A stretch of 64,000 nt of DNA from NCBI GenBank assembly GCA_045577175.1, contig JAZNHT010000011.1, positions 20,653-84,652 on the forward strand, written 5' to 3'. The position numbers and the translations under genes were made by a program. Of this stretch, positions 39,090-48,964 are shown piece by piece (positions within the stretch are counted from its first letter, which is position 1; each line of letters opens with the position of its first letter). The notes beneath the pieces are model-generated. The model ran no database searches. It was not told the DNA's origin and saw only the letters and a list, made by a program, of their open reading frames with translations. This DNA is from SIG701 sp045577175 (GTDB lineage: Bacteria > Bacillota > Clostridia > Oscillospirales > CAG-272).

Positions 39090-40295
39090 TTACTCATTCG
39101 TCTGCTTCAGGGGAACGTCGATCGGCGAATCAAGCACACCGTCCGCCGTGTATTCGTCATTCATAAAGGCGGAGGGCGCATAGTATGCCTTCTCCACGAC
39201 CTCCTGCTGGGGATCGGTAAAGACACGCTTTTTATCAAAAATGAGATCGCTTATATCGTGGTCGTAAATATTGAAGTGGGCATTGATCGCTTTCAGCGTA
39301 TCGGCTCGGTTGATAACGTAATAAGAACGGTGTCCGTTCACGCTGTCACCGGGGATGGTGAGCATCGTAATCTCGGAAAGATCGACACTGAGCGCGCTTT
39401 TTGCGAAATACACAACATCCTGCAGCGAAATGGTGGAGGTAACATTTTCGACAACCTCTCCTGCGAGCTTGCCGACTGTGTCTACACTGACGGAGCTTTT
39501 CAGCTTGTCAAAAAACGCGGCAAGGAACAGCTTCTGCATATTTACGCGTCCTATATCCGCTTGAACAAAGTCTTCTCGGAAACGGACAAATCCCTCGGCA
39601 TCCTCGCCCATGAGCGTCTGCGGTCCTGCTTTGATATTGATATACAGATCCTGTTCGGGATCCTCATACTCCATATCAAACGGAACGTCAATATACACAC
39701 CGCCGATCGCGTCCACGATAGCAGCAAACCCGTCAAGATCCATGACAGCGGTATAGTGTATCTGGATGCAAAGATTCTGCTCCAGTGCCTCGGCAAGTTT
39801 TTCCGCCGCATACTCGGTCGGATTTTTTATTTTATCGTACACGGCATGGTTGTAATTGGCGGCAAAAAGCACGTTGATCTGCGGCACATTTGAGCCTGCA
39901 TTGATATACGTGTCGCGCGGAATCTGCATAATTGCGACCTTGCCGCTGTTCACATCGTAATTGACAAGCATAATCACGTCGGCAAGTTTTGCGGCACGGT
40001 CGTGCCCGACCAAAAGGAAGTTATACACGTCCTGCCGTGCGGTATAAATCGGAATCTTTGTCGCGGGATCCTGCTGATCCGGCACGTTCGTGACAGGCGG
40101 CGTAAACTCGCCCGTATTGGAGCCGTCCGTATCTGTGCCCGTATCAAACGGCAGAACGTCCGGCGTGACAGGCTTATACAAGCCGACAAATGCCGCCACC
40201 AGAATCACGATCGAAAACACAAGAACGATCGAAACAACAGCAATTTGCTGCCCGCGCGACGGCGCGTACGTACTTTTCTTTCTTTTCATACTCAT
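39090..40295 (-). CDS. LytR-CpsA-Psr family cell-wall glycopolymer ligase
   Basis: 401 residues. A basic cytoplasmic start, one membrane helix (IAVVSIVLVFSIVILVAAFV), a Thr/Asp/Pro-rich linker, then the LCP catalytic domain at about 85-330. The domain has NFLLVGHDRAAKLADVIMLV (D-x-x-R variant), QIPRDTYI and RVNMQKLFLAAF. LCP enzymes attach teichoic acid or other glycopolymers to peptidoglycan outside the membrane. It lies between yqeK and rsfS, the usual place in Clostridia. Confidence 0.92.
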   Translation of the reverse strand: MSMKRKKSTYAPSRGQQIAVVSIVLVFSIVILVAAFVGLYKPVTPDVLPFDTGTDTDGSNTGEFTPPVTNVPDQQDPATKIPIYTARQDVYNFLLVGHDRAAKLADVIMLVNYDVNSGKVAIMQIPRDTYINAGSNVPQINVLFAANYNHAVYDKIKNPTEYAAEKLAEALEQNLCIQIHYTAVMDLDGFAAIVDAIGGVYIDVPFDMEYEDPEQDLYINIKAGPQTLMGEDAEGFVRFREDFVQADIGRVNMQKLFLAAFFDKLKSSVSVDTVGKLAGEVVENVTSTISLQDVVYFAKSALSVDLSEITMLTIPGDSVNGHRSYYVINRADTLKAINAHFNIYDHDISDLIFDKKRVFTDPQQEVVEKAYYAPSAFMNDEYTADGVLDSPIDVPLKQTNE

Positions 40296-40383
40296 ATATT
40301 TTAAGCAAGCCGTTCCCGGCTTACATCCTTTCCGAATTTGTCCCGGATGACTGACTGAAAGCGTCTCAAAAGCCGCTTACGGC

Positions 40384-41022
40384 TCAGAGCAATGCTTCCG
40401 CACGCGAAAGAAAACAGTTTCGCGCGCACACCGTATCCTCTGCGATTCTCTCTCCGTGGTCTGTAAGGGAGCGAACCGTATAATCAAAAGACAAAACCAT
40501 CGTGCGGCAAAGGTGGAGTGCCTGTGCCCTGCGCTCATCCGCCGTCGGCATCGATCCCCAGAAATAATTTCTGAGTGCGATACAGTCGTCAAACGTGCGC
40601 GTAAGCTCAATATAATCCGCAAGATACACAATGGATTCAAACACGCTCATTCCGTCGTGTCCCGTTGTATGCCAGCGGATACCGGATAGAATTTCGTCAT
40701 CGACGAAATCGGCAAAATCTCTTGCGGCAACCCCTTCCGCGGTGATTGCGTGCAGGGTTTTTGGGGATGCAATATCCGTATGCTTCAATATTATACCAAA
40801 TTCTTCGGCGTATTGCAACTGTTTTTCGAAAGAGTCTTTTTTTGTTATGTCGTGCAGAAGCGCCGCCACGCGAAGTTTTTCGATCTTATCCGGAAGATAC
40901 ACCGCGCCGATGCGTGCGGCTTCCTCCTCGACCTCAAGCGTATGGCGGTAGCGCTCCTCTTTCAGATACGGGCGGATCCGCTCTCTCAGTTCGGAAAGCG
41001 TTTCCTCATTTATTTCTCTCAT
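40384..41022 (-). CDS. yqeK: HD-domain hydrolase YqeK (Ap4A hydrolase)
   Basis: About 212 residues from ATG at 41022, which has GAGGTG seven bases upstream. HD metal-site residues are present (RHTLEVEEEA, AALLHDITKK, GIRWHTTG, VYLADYIE). YqeK-type enzymes cut diadenosine tetraphosphate symmetrically to two ADP. The ribosome site lies within the end of nadD, indicating coupled translation. This nadD-yqeK pair is conserved across Firmicutes. Confidence 0.93.
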   Translation of the reverse strand: MREINEETLSELRERIRPYLKEERYRHTLEVEEEAARIGAVYLPDKIEKLRVAALLHDITKKDSFEKQLQYAEEFGIILKHTDIASPKTLHAITAEGVAARDFADFVDDEILSGIRWHTTGHDGMSVFESIVYLADYIELTRTFDDCIALRNYFWGSMPTADERRAQALHLCRTMVLSFDYTVRSLTDHGERIAEDTVCARNCFLSRAEALL

Positions 41023-41024
41023 AA

Positions 41025-41642
41025 TCACTCACCTCTGTACAGTCCGCAAGCATCGATCAGCAATCGCACGGCTTCGGGAATAAACGGTGACACATCGCCG
41101 CCGTCCACCGATAATTGACGAATCTGCGAGGAGGAAAGTTCCGGCAGATGATGCTCAATCACAAGCGTTCGGGCACCGTAACGTTCTTTGTACATCTTTT
41201 GCGCATCGGCTACAGCACTGTATGCCTCGGGATTCTTTTGCCGCATAACGCAAACGACCGATGCAAGTGAGAAAATTATCTCCGGATGCAGCCACGTGCC
41301 CATGGACAAAAACTTATCGTTTCCGCAAAGGAAATAAAGCTCCGCCTCCTCCGCTTCGGCAAAATGCATCAGCGTCTTGTACGTATAGCTGACACCGTCG
41401 CTCATGATTTCGTAATCGGAAACGGTGATGCGTTCATCCAATCCATCAAAAGCGGCGTGAGCCAGCGCGAGGCGTATCTCCGGCTTGCTCACGGCACTGT
41501 TTTGCTTATGAGACGGCACCGCCGCAGGCATAATATAGAGCGCGTCCGAATGTACATCTCTCAGAAAAGCCTGCGCCGCACGGATATGCCCGTTATGCGG
41601 TGGATCAAACGTACCGCCGTAGATACCGACACGGCGTTTCAT
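41025..41642 (-). CDS. nadD: nicotinate-nucleotide adenylyltransferase
   Basis: 205 residues. It makes deamido-NAD from nicotinate mononucleotide and ATP. GIYGGTFDPPHNGHIRAAQ (GxFxPxHxGH nucleotide site) and ELSSSQIRQL (SxTxxR-like) define the family. The start overlaps the yhbY stop (TGATG), and the yqeK ribosome site lies in its end. Confidence 0.96.
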   Translation of the reverse strand: MKRRVGIYGGTFDPPHNGHIRAAQAFLRDVHSDALYIMPAAVPSHKQNSAVSKPEIRLALAHAAFDGLDERITVSDYEIMSDGVSYTYKTLMHFAEAEEAELYFLCGNDKFLSMGTWLHPEIIFSLASVVCVMRQKNPEAYSAVADAQKMYKERYGARTLVIEHHLPELSSSQIRQLSVDGGDVSPFIPEAVRLLIDACGLYRGE

Positions 41643-41929
41643 CAGACGGTGATCTTCGGCTTCTTTTTGGACGGGCGGTAGAGGACGAACTTCCGTCCGA
41701 CGACGGAAACGACGTCGGCACCTGTTGCTTCTGCGAGCTCATCTGCCGCCTCGCGTGCGGTGACAGGCGCGGTTTCCAGTGCGGTCATTTTGATAAGCTC
41801 ACGTGCCTCCAGTGCGTTGTCCACTGAGGTGATGAGCTCCTCACCGATGCCGTTTTTGCCCACCTGCATGATGGGATCCATCGAATTTGCCATGGAACGG
41901 AGGGAGGCTCTCTGTTTACTTGTCAGCAT
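41642..41929 (-). CDS. yhbY: YhbY-family CRM-domain RNA-binding protein
   Basis: 95 residues from ATG at 41929 with AAAGGAG just before it. An ATG at 41950 overlapping rdgB is rejected. The whole protein is one CRM domain: LTSKQRASLRSMANSMDPIM, QVGKNGIGEEL, then GRKFVLYRPSKK. YhbY proteins associate with pre-50S ribosomal particles. Confidence 0.94.
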   Translation of the reverse strand: MLTSKQRASLRSMANSMDPIMQVGKNGIGEELITSVDNALEARELIKMTALETAPVTAREAADELAEATGADVVSVVGRKFVLYRPSKKKPKITV

Positions 41930-41946
41930 AGTAACTCCTTTACGGT

Positions 41947-42615
41947 TCATTCGGAAAGTATATCCGAAAAGATGTGCGTAAATGCGGCGCAGAACGCACG
42001 CATCGCCACGCCGCGGTGGCTGATCTCGTTTTTCTCGGACGGAGAAAGCTGGGCAAAGGTCTGCCCTCTTGCCGGAACGTAGAAGAGAGGGTCATAACCG
42101 AAGCCGTCCTCTCCCTTTGCACTGCGGAGAATCGTGCCGCGGCACTCTCCGCGGATGGTGAACGCGGTCAGTCCATCGTTCGTAACGGTGCGGATCGCGT
42201 CGGGGATATTCCCTTCCACCCCCTCGGGAAGGACGCACGCAATCTCGGAGACGAATGCCGCGCCGCGCTTTTCATCCGGAACGGACTCCATCTCAAAGAG
42301 CAGCTTTTGATTATTCGCGCAGTCCGTGGCGTGCTCACCCGAATAGCGTGCGGAATAAATCCCCGGTGCACCGCCGAGGGCATCAACGACCAGTCCGGAA
42401 TCGTCCGCAACACCGATATATCCGAGCTTTGCCGGCACGGAGGCCTTGATGAGCGCGTTTTCCGCAAAGGATGCACCGTCCTCGACGATGTCATCGGTAT
42501 AGCCGATGTCGTCAAGCGAGAGGACCTCGATCTCCATATTGGTAAGCGAGGCAAGAAGCGATTGCAGCTCACGGATTTTCTTCTGATTACGGGAAGCGAG
42601 AACGATCTTCATCAT
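41947..42615 (-). CDS. rdgB: RdgB/HAM1 non-canonical purine NTP pyrophosphatase
   Basis: About 222 residues. It hydrolyses dITP, ITP and XTP to keep deaminated purines out of nucleic acids. Conserved features are LASRNQKKIRELQSLL (N-x-x-K), ADDSGLVVDALGGAPGIYSA and GFGYDPLFYVP. Three adjacent start codons (GTG-ATG-ATG at 42618-42610) follow GGAGG inside the end of ftsY. The ATG at 42615 or 42612 is best spaced. Confidence 0.95.
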   Translation of the reverse strand: MMKIVLASRNQKKIRELQSLLASLTNMEIEVLSLDDIGYTDDIVEDGASFAENALIKASVPAKLGYIGVADDSGLVVDALGGAPGIYSARYSGEHATDCANNQKLLFEMESVPDEKRGAAFVSEIACVLPEGVEGNIPDAIRTVTNDGLTAFTIRGECRGTILRSAKGEDGFGYDPLFYVPARGQTFAQLSPSEKNEISHRGVAMRAFCAAFTHIFSDILSE

Positions 42616-43532
42616 CACGCCTCCGTTTCGTCAAAGAGGGCGTTTACGAACATGGATGCGTCAAACGGCTGCATATCGTCCATCTGCTCGCCGACGCCGA
42701 TAAACTTGACGGGGATGCCGAGCATATTTTTGATGGAGAACACGGCACCGCCCTTTGCCGTTCCGTCGAGCTTCGTGAGGATGAGTCCCGTGATCTTCGC
42801 GGCGTTCATGAACTCACGCGCCTGCATGACGGCATTCTGTCCCGTGGTGGAATCAAGCACGAGAAGCGTTTCGCGATCCGTATCGGGAAGCTCGCGCGAG
42901 AGCACGCGGTCGATTTTCGCAAGCTCGTCCATGAGATTCTTCTTATTGTGGAGGCGTCCTGCCGTATCGACGATCAGGACATCGGCACCGCGCTTTTTCG
43001 CGGCGGCGGCGGCATCAAAGACGACAGCGGCGGGATCGCCGCCCTCATTCTGGCGAATGAGATCAACACCGGCACGGTCGCACCACACGGCGAGCTGATC
43101 GATGGCGGCGGCGCGGAACGTATCCGCGGCGGCAACGATGACCTGCTTGCCCTCCGCCTTCAGCCGTGCGGCGATTTTTCCGATGGAGGTCGTTTTGCCG
43201 ACACCGTTTACGCCGATGACGAGAATGACGGACGGCTTCGTATTAAGCGAAAGCGGCTCGCCCTCACCGATATGCTCACAGAGAATCTCCTTGAGCACTG
43301 CCTGCACGTCCTCCGCCTCGGTAATCTTATCCGTTTTGATGCGGTCGCGCAGTTGATCGATGACGGACTCGGTCGTTTCCGCGCCCATATCCGCCATAAT
43401 CATCAGCTCCTCAAGCTCCTCAAGAAGATCCTCATCCACCTTGCGGAAGCTCTTCACAACCTCACTGATCTGCCCGAAAAAGGCATTCTTCGTCTTTGCA
43501 AGACCGCTTTTCAGTTTATCAAAAAAGCCCAT
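42615..43532 (-). CDS. ftsY: signal recognition particle receptor FtsY
   Basis: 305 residues: NG GTPase only, without a long acidic A domain, as in many Gram-positives. GVNGVGKTTSIGKIA (G1), DTFRAAAIDQLAVW, DTAGRLHNKKNLMDEL (G3) and LTKLDGTAKGG (G4) are present. It receives SRP-ribosome complexes at the membrane. It lies 21 bp after smc, an order common in Firmicutes. Confidence 0.97.
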   Translation of the reverse strand: MGFFDKLKSGLAKTKNAFFGQISEVVKSFRKVDEDLLEELEELMIMADMGAETTESVIDQLRDRIKTDKITEAEDVQAVLKEILCEHIGEGEPLSLNTKPSVILVIGVNGVGKTTSIGKIAARLKAEGKQVIVAAADTFRAAAIDQLAVWCDRAGVDLIRQNEGGDPAAVVFDAAAAAKKRGADVLIVDTAGRLHNKKNLMDELAKIDRVLSRELPDTDRETLLVLDSTTGQNAVMQAREFMNAAKITGLILTKLDGTAKGGAVFSIKNMLGIPVKFIGVGEQMDDMQPFDASMFVNALFDETEA

Positions 43533-43553
43533 AGGTACCTCGATTTCTGCACA

Positions 43554-46500
43554 TTACAGTGCGTTTTCAAAATCCTCCTCGGTCATGGAGGAGACATCCA
43601 GCGTAAAGACCTTCGATACGCCGTGGCGCGGCATCGTGACGCCGTACAGGGTATCGGCGATCTCCATTGTACCGCGGCGGTGCGTAATCATGATGATCTG
43701 CATTTTTTCGGAGTAGCGCTTTACATACTGCGCGACCCGCTGTACGTTGACCTCGTCGAGCGCCGCCTCGATCTCGTCAAAAATACAGAACGGGGACGGG
43801 TTGACGCGTATGAGCGCAAACAGAAGCGCGATCGCGATAACGGACTGCTCGCCGCCCGACAGAAGCGAGAGATTCTTTATCATCTTTCCGGGAGGGGCGG
43901 CACTGATTTCGATGCCGCTGGAGAGAACGTCCTCGGGATCGGAGAGGGACAGGTGCGCCTCACCGCCGCCGAACAGCTCACGGAATACCTCGCCGAAATT
44001 CTTGTTGATCTTTTCAAACGCGTCGGTAAACATGACGCGCATTTCGTCCTCAATCGAGCCGATGATGCCGAGCAGATCGTTCTTGGCATCCTCAAGATCC
44101 TTCATCTGTACGCTGACGAAGTCGTATCTTTCCTTGACCTCGGCATACTCCTCGATTGCGGCGACGTTGACGTGACCGAGATCGCGGATTTTGCCCTTCA
44201 GCTCGCTGAGACGGGCGTGCATGGGCGCACGGTTTCCGTCCTCCACGGGCGGATAACCGAGTTCAGCCGCCGTGGTCGCCGTCAGCTCGTACTCGTCCCA
44301 CAGCCTCTGCGTCATCTTATCAATGTCCGCCGTAAGCTGTGCGTATTTGTTTTCGTTTTTGGAATGTGCCGCGATGAGAAGCTCCTTTTTCGCGGAAATG
44401 TCGCGCAAGCGGATACGGAGCTCATTCAAACGCTGCTCGTAATCCATACTGCCGGCATCGAGTGCCGCGCGCTCCGAATCAAACGCGGTCAACCGTTCAT
44501 TCAGCGCGGTACTCTGCGCCTTTTTCTCCTCGATTGTACGGTGCATCTCAGCAAGCGTCACGCGAAGCTGTGCTGTGTTTTCATCGGAGGCGATGATCTC
44601 CGACTTCAGTCGCTCGATGAGCGCAGATGTATCGAGAATATCCCGTGCGGCAGTTTCAAGATCCTTTTTGATTTCCGCAATACGGATATGCATCTGCGAA
44701 ATTTCCTCGGTGAGGGCATCGATCGCATCGCCGATGGCGTTTCGCTCGACGTCCGTCTCCGCGCGTGCGGCAGAGATTTTTGCAATTGCAGCCGTTTCGG
44801 CATCACTCTGTTCGGTGAGTGTCTGCACATCGCTGTCGCCGCGCTTGCCGAGCTCGGCAAGCTCTTCCCAATCCGCGCGAAGATCGCGCATGAGATTCTC
44901 GATAACGCCACGGCGTGCACTCAGCTCGTCCAGCTGCGTTTGATCCGCACGCATGAGAGTGAGCAAGAGTTTTTCCTTATCCTCCTCCGCTGTGCGGGCG
45001 GAGACAAGAGAGGCTGTTTTTTCACGAAGAGCGCGGAGCTTCTCAGCGTTCTCCGCGTGATCCTTGGCGATTGCATCCCGCTTTTCGGAAAGCTCGGCAA
45101 TCTGCGACGATCTTGTAAGCATACCGCTGTCGCGGCGCACGGCACCGCCCGTAAACGAGCCGCCTGCATTGATCTGCTGACCGTCCAGCGTGACGGCACG
45201 GACACGCCATCCCTGACTGCGTGCCATCACCGTAGCGTTATCGAGCGTATCGAACACGGCGATTCGGTTCAGAAGCGAGCCGATGACACCGGCGTATTTT
45301 GCATCGACAGTGACAAGCGCATCGGCAAAGCCGATGAATCCGGTATATTTCTGCGCGGCTTCGGTATCGCGGTTGCGCTCGCCTGCCTTCACGGACGTAA
45401 GCGGATAAAACGTAGCGCGTCCTGCACCTGCATTTTTGAGGGCGTAGATCGCATTCTTAGCGGATTTTTCGTCATCGACAACGATATTCTGGAGAGCCGC
45501 ACCGAGCGCGGTTTCTAAAGCGACGGTATACTCCGGCTTTACGGTAATGAGATGCGAAACCGGACCGTGGATTCCTGCGAGCTTCCCTGCCTTTGCCTCG
45601 TTCATGACGAAGCGGACGCTGTTGTTATAGCCGTCGAAGTGCTCCATCATATTTTTGAGAGCGGCAATACGGCTGTCGAGTGCCTCAAGCTGTGCGCCGA
45701 GAGCACTGACGGCGGATGTAATACGATCCGCCTCCTGAGTACTGCACTCCATCTCACGGGAAGCATCTCCCGCGGCTGCACGCGCCGCTTCAATCGCATC
45801 GGTATACTGCTTGACAGATTCGTTCAGCTCCGCCGCGGCAGCATCGATCTCCGCAAGCTCCGCCTCGTATTTGGCAATATCCTCTGCAAGTCCGCCGGAG
45901 CGCTCGTTCTGCGTTGAAATCAAATTCCGAAGCGTTTCCAGCCGCACACGGAGCTCCGTAAGTGCCTCTTCGTGCTTTTTCTGCTCCGTCAGCGCGTCGG
46001 CAAGCTCCGTCTCCTTTGCTTTGTAAAGTGTGAGCTGTCCGTCCTTCTCTGCCTGTTTTTTGCCGAGATCCGCCTCCGCCTGCACAGACGATGCGGTGAT
46101 CTCATCGTATTTCGTGTTCTGCTCGGCAAGGCGCGCAGTCGCCGCTTCGATTTCTTTTTCCGTATTCGCACGGCGTGCATCCGCCGCCGCGATCTCCGCC
46201 TCGGTATGGACGGCTTCCTTTTCAAGATTGTGATATTCGCCCTGCACGGCGTGGTTTTCCGCCGTTGTTTCCTTGATCTTCTCATAGACGCGGGCGGCTT
46301 CCTGCTTGTTATCCTGGGATGCGGAAAACAGTCGTTCACTCTGTGTCTCAAGCTGCTGCTCCGTATCCTGGATCATTTCCAGCTCATGCTTGGAGAGTGC
46401 GCAATCCGCCTTCGTTTTCTCTGCATCGGTCTGCATCCGCTTCACGTCGTACAGCCAAAGCGCAATATCGACCTCTTTCTTCTGCTCAAAAAGCTCCAGA

Positions 46501-47150
46501 TACTCGCGCGCTTTTCTCGACTGTCTTTCCAGCGGACCGACACGGGATTCAAGCTCGGAGAGAATATCCGCCACGCGGAGCATGTTGGCATCCGTTTCGT
46601 CGAGCTTCTTCTGCGCCTCCTGTTTTTTGAAGCGGAATTTGGCAATACCCGCCGTTTCGTCAAAGATGCCGCGGCGCTCCTCGCTCTTTTTCGAGACAAT
46701 CTCCGCGATACGTCCCTGACCGATGATGGAATAGCCCTCGCGCCCGATACCTGTGTTCATGAACAGCTCGTAGATGTCGCGCAGGCGCACCTTTTTGCGG
46801 TTGATATAGTACTCACTTTCCCCGGCGCGGTAGTAGCGGCGGGTGACGGTGATCTCATCGTAAGGCGAATCAATTCTCGACGCCGGATCGGTATTGTCAA
46901 ACGTAACGGATACCTCGGCAAAGCCCATGGGGCGGTAGCCGTCCGCACCGACAAAAATGACATCCTCCATCTTGCTGCCGCGGATGTTCTTGCTGGAAAG
47001 CTCGCCGAGCACCCAGCGCATCGCATCCGTTATGTTGGATTTACCGCTTCCGTTCGGACCTACGATGACGGTGCTTCCTTCATCGAAACGGATGACCGTT
47101 TTTTCGGGAAATGACTTAAATCCGTGCAGTTCCAATGTCTTCAGCTTCAA
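43554..47150 (-). CDS. smc: chromosome segregation protein SMC
   Basis: 1198 residues, full bacterial SMC length. Walker A GPNGSGKSNITDAMRWVLGE is at the N-terminus. A coiled coil of about 330 residues leads to the hinge near 510-680 (IHGPVSHLITVKPEYTVALE), followed by the return coil and the C-terminal head with signature LSGGEQSVIAIALLFA and Walker B FCIFDEIEAALDEVN. The start is TTG at 47150 with GGAAG nine bases upstream. A good promoter lies upstream inside the radical SAM gene, so smc-ftsY-rdgB can be transcribed apart from rnc. Confidence 0.97.
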   Translation of the reverse strand: MKLKTLELHGFKSFPEKTVIRFDEGSTVIVGPNGSGKSNITDAMRWVLGELSSKNIRGSKMEDVIFVGADGYRPMGFAEVSVTFDNTDPASRIDSPYDEITVTRRYYRAGESEYYINRKKVRLRDIYELFMNTGIGREGYSIIGQGRIAEIVSKKSEERRGIFDETAGIAKFRFKKQEAQKKLDETDANMLRVADILSELESRVGPLERQSRKAREYLELFEQKKEVDIALWLYDVKRMQTDAEKTKADCALSKHELEMIQDTEQQLETQSERLFSASQDNKQEAARVYEKIKETTAENHAVQGEYHNLEKEAVHTEAEIAAADARRANTEKEIEAATARLAEQNTKYDEITASSVQAEADLGKKQAEKDGQLTLYKAKETELADALTEQKKHEEALTELRVRLETLRNLISTQNERSGGLAEDIAKYEAELAEIDAAAAELNESVKQYTDAIEAARAAAGDASREMECSTQEADRITSAVSALGAQLEALDSRIAALKNMMEHFDGYNNSVRFVMNEAKAGKLAGIHGPVSHLITVKPEYTVALETALGAALQNIVVDDEKSAKNAIYALKNAGAGRATFYPLTSVKAGERNRDTEAAQKYTGFIGFADALVTVDAKYAGVIGSLLNRIAVFDTLDNATVMARSQGWRVRAVTLDGQQINAGGSFTGGAVRRDSGMLTRSSQIAELSEKRDAIAKDHAENAEKLRALREKTASLVSARTAEEDKEKLLLTLMRADQTQLDELSARRGVIENLMRDLRADWEELAELGKRGDSDVQTLTEQSDAETAAIAKISAARAETDVERNAIGDAIDALTEEISQMHIRIAEIKKDLETAARDILDTSALIERLKSEIIASDENTAQLRVTLAEMHRTIEEKKAQSTALNERLTAFDSERAALDAGSMDYEQRLNELRIRLRDISAKKELLIAAHSKNENKYAQLTADIDKMTQRLWDEYELTATTAAELGYPPVEDGNRAPMHARLSELKGKIRDLGHVNVAAIEEYAEVKERYDFVSVQMKDLEDAKNDLLGIIGSIEDEMRVMFTDAFEKINKNFGEVFRELFGGGEAHLSLSDPEDVLSSGIEISAAPPGKMIKNLSLLSGGEQSVIAIALLFALIRVNPSPFCIFDEIEAALDEVNVQRVAQYVKRYSEKMQIIMITHRRGTMEIADTLYGVTMPRHGVSKVFTLDVSSMTEEDFENAL

Positions 47151-47186
47151 ACGTTGTCACTTCCTTTCCTCTCTATGTAAAATGAT

Positions 47187-48230
47187 TTATGGCGATAAAA
47201 TGCTTATTATATTATTATACCCTATTATGGTGTCTTTTTCAAGGATTTTTATATTTTTTATGCCGTATCTCGCCAAAAATCGGAGAGTATTTGCGCGGTG
47301 CTGACCGGCGGCGAGGGATGCGGCACCCTTTGCGACTTCGATCAGGACAGCTGCTCCGCGCAAGGTCTCCGCAAGCGGTGCGAGATTCGCCTCGATCCGC
47401 TCCGCCATGAGCGCACTTCGGGCAAGCTCACCGACTGCCGGATGATTGACACCGGCAAGAAAGGAATCGCTGTCGTGAAGGTTTTCCGACTCGCATAAAC
47501 CGGCGCGCAGACACGGTACACCGTGTCTGTCAAAGACATCGAGCACGCGGCACATGCGCCAAACGGCATCCGAAAGCGAAAGCGGTACATATTCGCCGCG
47601 CTCTGTCATAGAAGCAAGCTCTGTGCCGCGAAAAACGGCGGTCGGATACACACGGCAGGAGGATGCGCCGGTTTTACAGATTTCCTCCGCCGTGCGGATT
47701 TCCGTCTCCAAAGTCGCAAACGGCAAACCGATCATCATCTGTCCGCCGAACGGGATTTTCGCGGTACGCAAAAGCGCGAACGCGCGATGTGTATCGGCGG
47801 CGGTATGCCCGCGTTTTGAGGCGGCAAGCACCGCATCGTCCATGCTCTGCACACCGAGCTCGACCTCGCGCACCGTATAGCGCGAAAGAATCTCCGCGAT
47901 CCCCCCGTTTATATAATCGGGGCGCGTGGAGAGGCGGATTCCCTGCACTTTTCCTTGACGGACGTATTGTTCCGCCGTATCAAGCAAACGGATCATCAAT
48001 CCTCGCTCGATGCCCGTAAACGATCCGCCGAAAAACGCAATTTCCACCTCGGTATCCTCGGACACCGTCCGAAGCGTCTCCTCGATTTTGTCGCGCACTG
48101 ACTCCTCGGAAAAAGAAGTTGTGCCCGAAATCAGCCGCTGATTGCAGAACACGCACTGATTCGGGCACCCCATATGCACGACAAAAATCGGGATATTTAT
48201 ATGTTTTCGTCTCCGCTCTGCTGTCTGCAT
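47187..48230 (-). CDS. Elp3-like radical SAM protein
   Basis: About 347 residues. The radical SAM cluster CPNQCVFCNQR (C-x3-C-x2-C) is at about residue 22, followed by AFFGGSFTGI and the Elp3-type segments LSTRPDYI and EVELGVQSMDDAVL. There is no acetyltransferase domain. Such stand-alone Elp3/YhcC-like proteins between rnc and smc are common in Clostridia, but their substrate is not established. ATG at 48230 is preferred over the overlapping GTG. The 3' end contains the smc promoter. Confidence 0.87.
   Translation of the reverse strand: MQTAERRRKHINIPIFVVHMGCPNQCVFCNQRLISGTTSFSEESVRDKIEETLRTVSEDTEVEIAFFGGSFTGIERGLMIRLLDTAEQYVRQGKVQGIRLSTRPDYINGGIAEILSRYTVREVELGVQSMDDAVLAASKRGHTAADTHRAFALLRTAKIPFGGQMMIGLPFATLETEIRTAEEICKTGASSCRVYPTAVFRGTELASMTERGEYVPLSLSDAVWRMCRVLDVFDRHGVPCLRAGLCESENLHDSDSFLAGVNHPAVGELARSALMAERIEANLAPLAETLRGAAVLIEVAKGAASLAAGQHRANTLRFLARYGIKNIKILEKDTIIGYNNIISILSP
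47214..47242 (-). promoter_or_regulatory. internal sigma-A promoter before smc
   Basis: Minus strand TTGAAA (47237-47242), 17 bp, TATAAT (47214-47219), inside the last codons of the radical SAM gene. Confidence 0.7.
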
Positions 48231-48964
48231 CACTTTGCGCTTTCTCCGAACAGAACGAGTGCCTGCTTTGCCGCCTCCTGCTCTGCCGCACGCTTGGAGC
48301 GCGCAGAGCCCTTGCCGATCACGTTGCTGTTCAGCCGTGCCTCGATCTCAAACACCTTCATGTGATCGGGACCGCTCTCGCCGACGAGGACGTATTCAAG
48401 CACCTCGCCCTCGACCTGCTGTACGATCTGCTGAAGCATCGTTTTGTAATCGATAAACGAGGACGTCTCGCGCACCGTATCAATCTCGCGGACAATATGC
48501 GGCAAAAGGAAGGTACGAACGGTATCGATACTGCCCGAATCGATGTACATGGCACCGAGAAGTGCTTCAAACGCGTCCGACGTAATGGAAGCGCGCTCTC
48601 TGCCATGATTGAGCTCCTCTCCGTGACCGAGGAGAAGATAGTCGCCGAGACTTATATCCACAGCATACCGAGCGAGTGCCTTCTCACAGACGACGGCGGC
48701 ACGGATTTTCGTGAGATCGCCCTCCTGATTGGAGACGTAGCGGTTATACAGATAATCGCTGACGATGAACGAGAGGATCGAATCCCCGAAAAACTCCAGA
48801 CGCTCGTTGGAGGCGTGCGCCATATTCTTGACCTTCAGCTCGTTGGCGTAAGAGGAATGCGTCAACGCCAGACGGAGCAGATCCTTATTTTTGAACGTAT
48901 AGCCGAGCTTGCTTTCAAGAGAAGAAATCGGGCGCGGCAACACTCCGTTTCCGTCAGCTCGCAT
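48230..48964 (-). CDS. rnc: ribonuclease III
   Basis: About 244 residues from ATG at 48964, preceded by GGAGGGAA. A longer frame entering plsX is rejected. The catalytic domain has NERLEFFGDSILSFIVSDYL (signature) and SDAFEALLGAMYID. The double-stranded-RNA-binding domain occupies about 165-240. It processes rRNA precursors and structured mRNA. It overlaps plsX by 11 bp. The acpP gene that normally lies between plsX and rnc is absent. Confidence 0.96.
   Translation of the reverse strand: MRADGNGVLPRPISSLESKLGYTFKNKDLLRLALTHSSYANELKVKNMAHASNERLEFFGDSILSFIVSDYLYNRYVSNQEGDLTKIRAAVVCEKALARYAVDISLGDYLLLGHGEELNHGRERASITSDAFEALLGAMYIDSGSIDTVRTFLLPHIVREIDTVRETSSFIDYKTMLQQIVQQVEGEVLEYVLVGESGPDHMKVFEIEARLNSNVIGKGSARSKRAAEQEAAKQALVLFGESAK

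Noticed and set aside
42948..45518. An 856-residue plus-strand open frame across ftsY and smc
   Set aside because: It runs opposite two unmistakable genes, has Arg/His-rich low-complexity composition and no motif.
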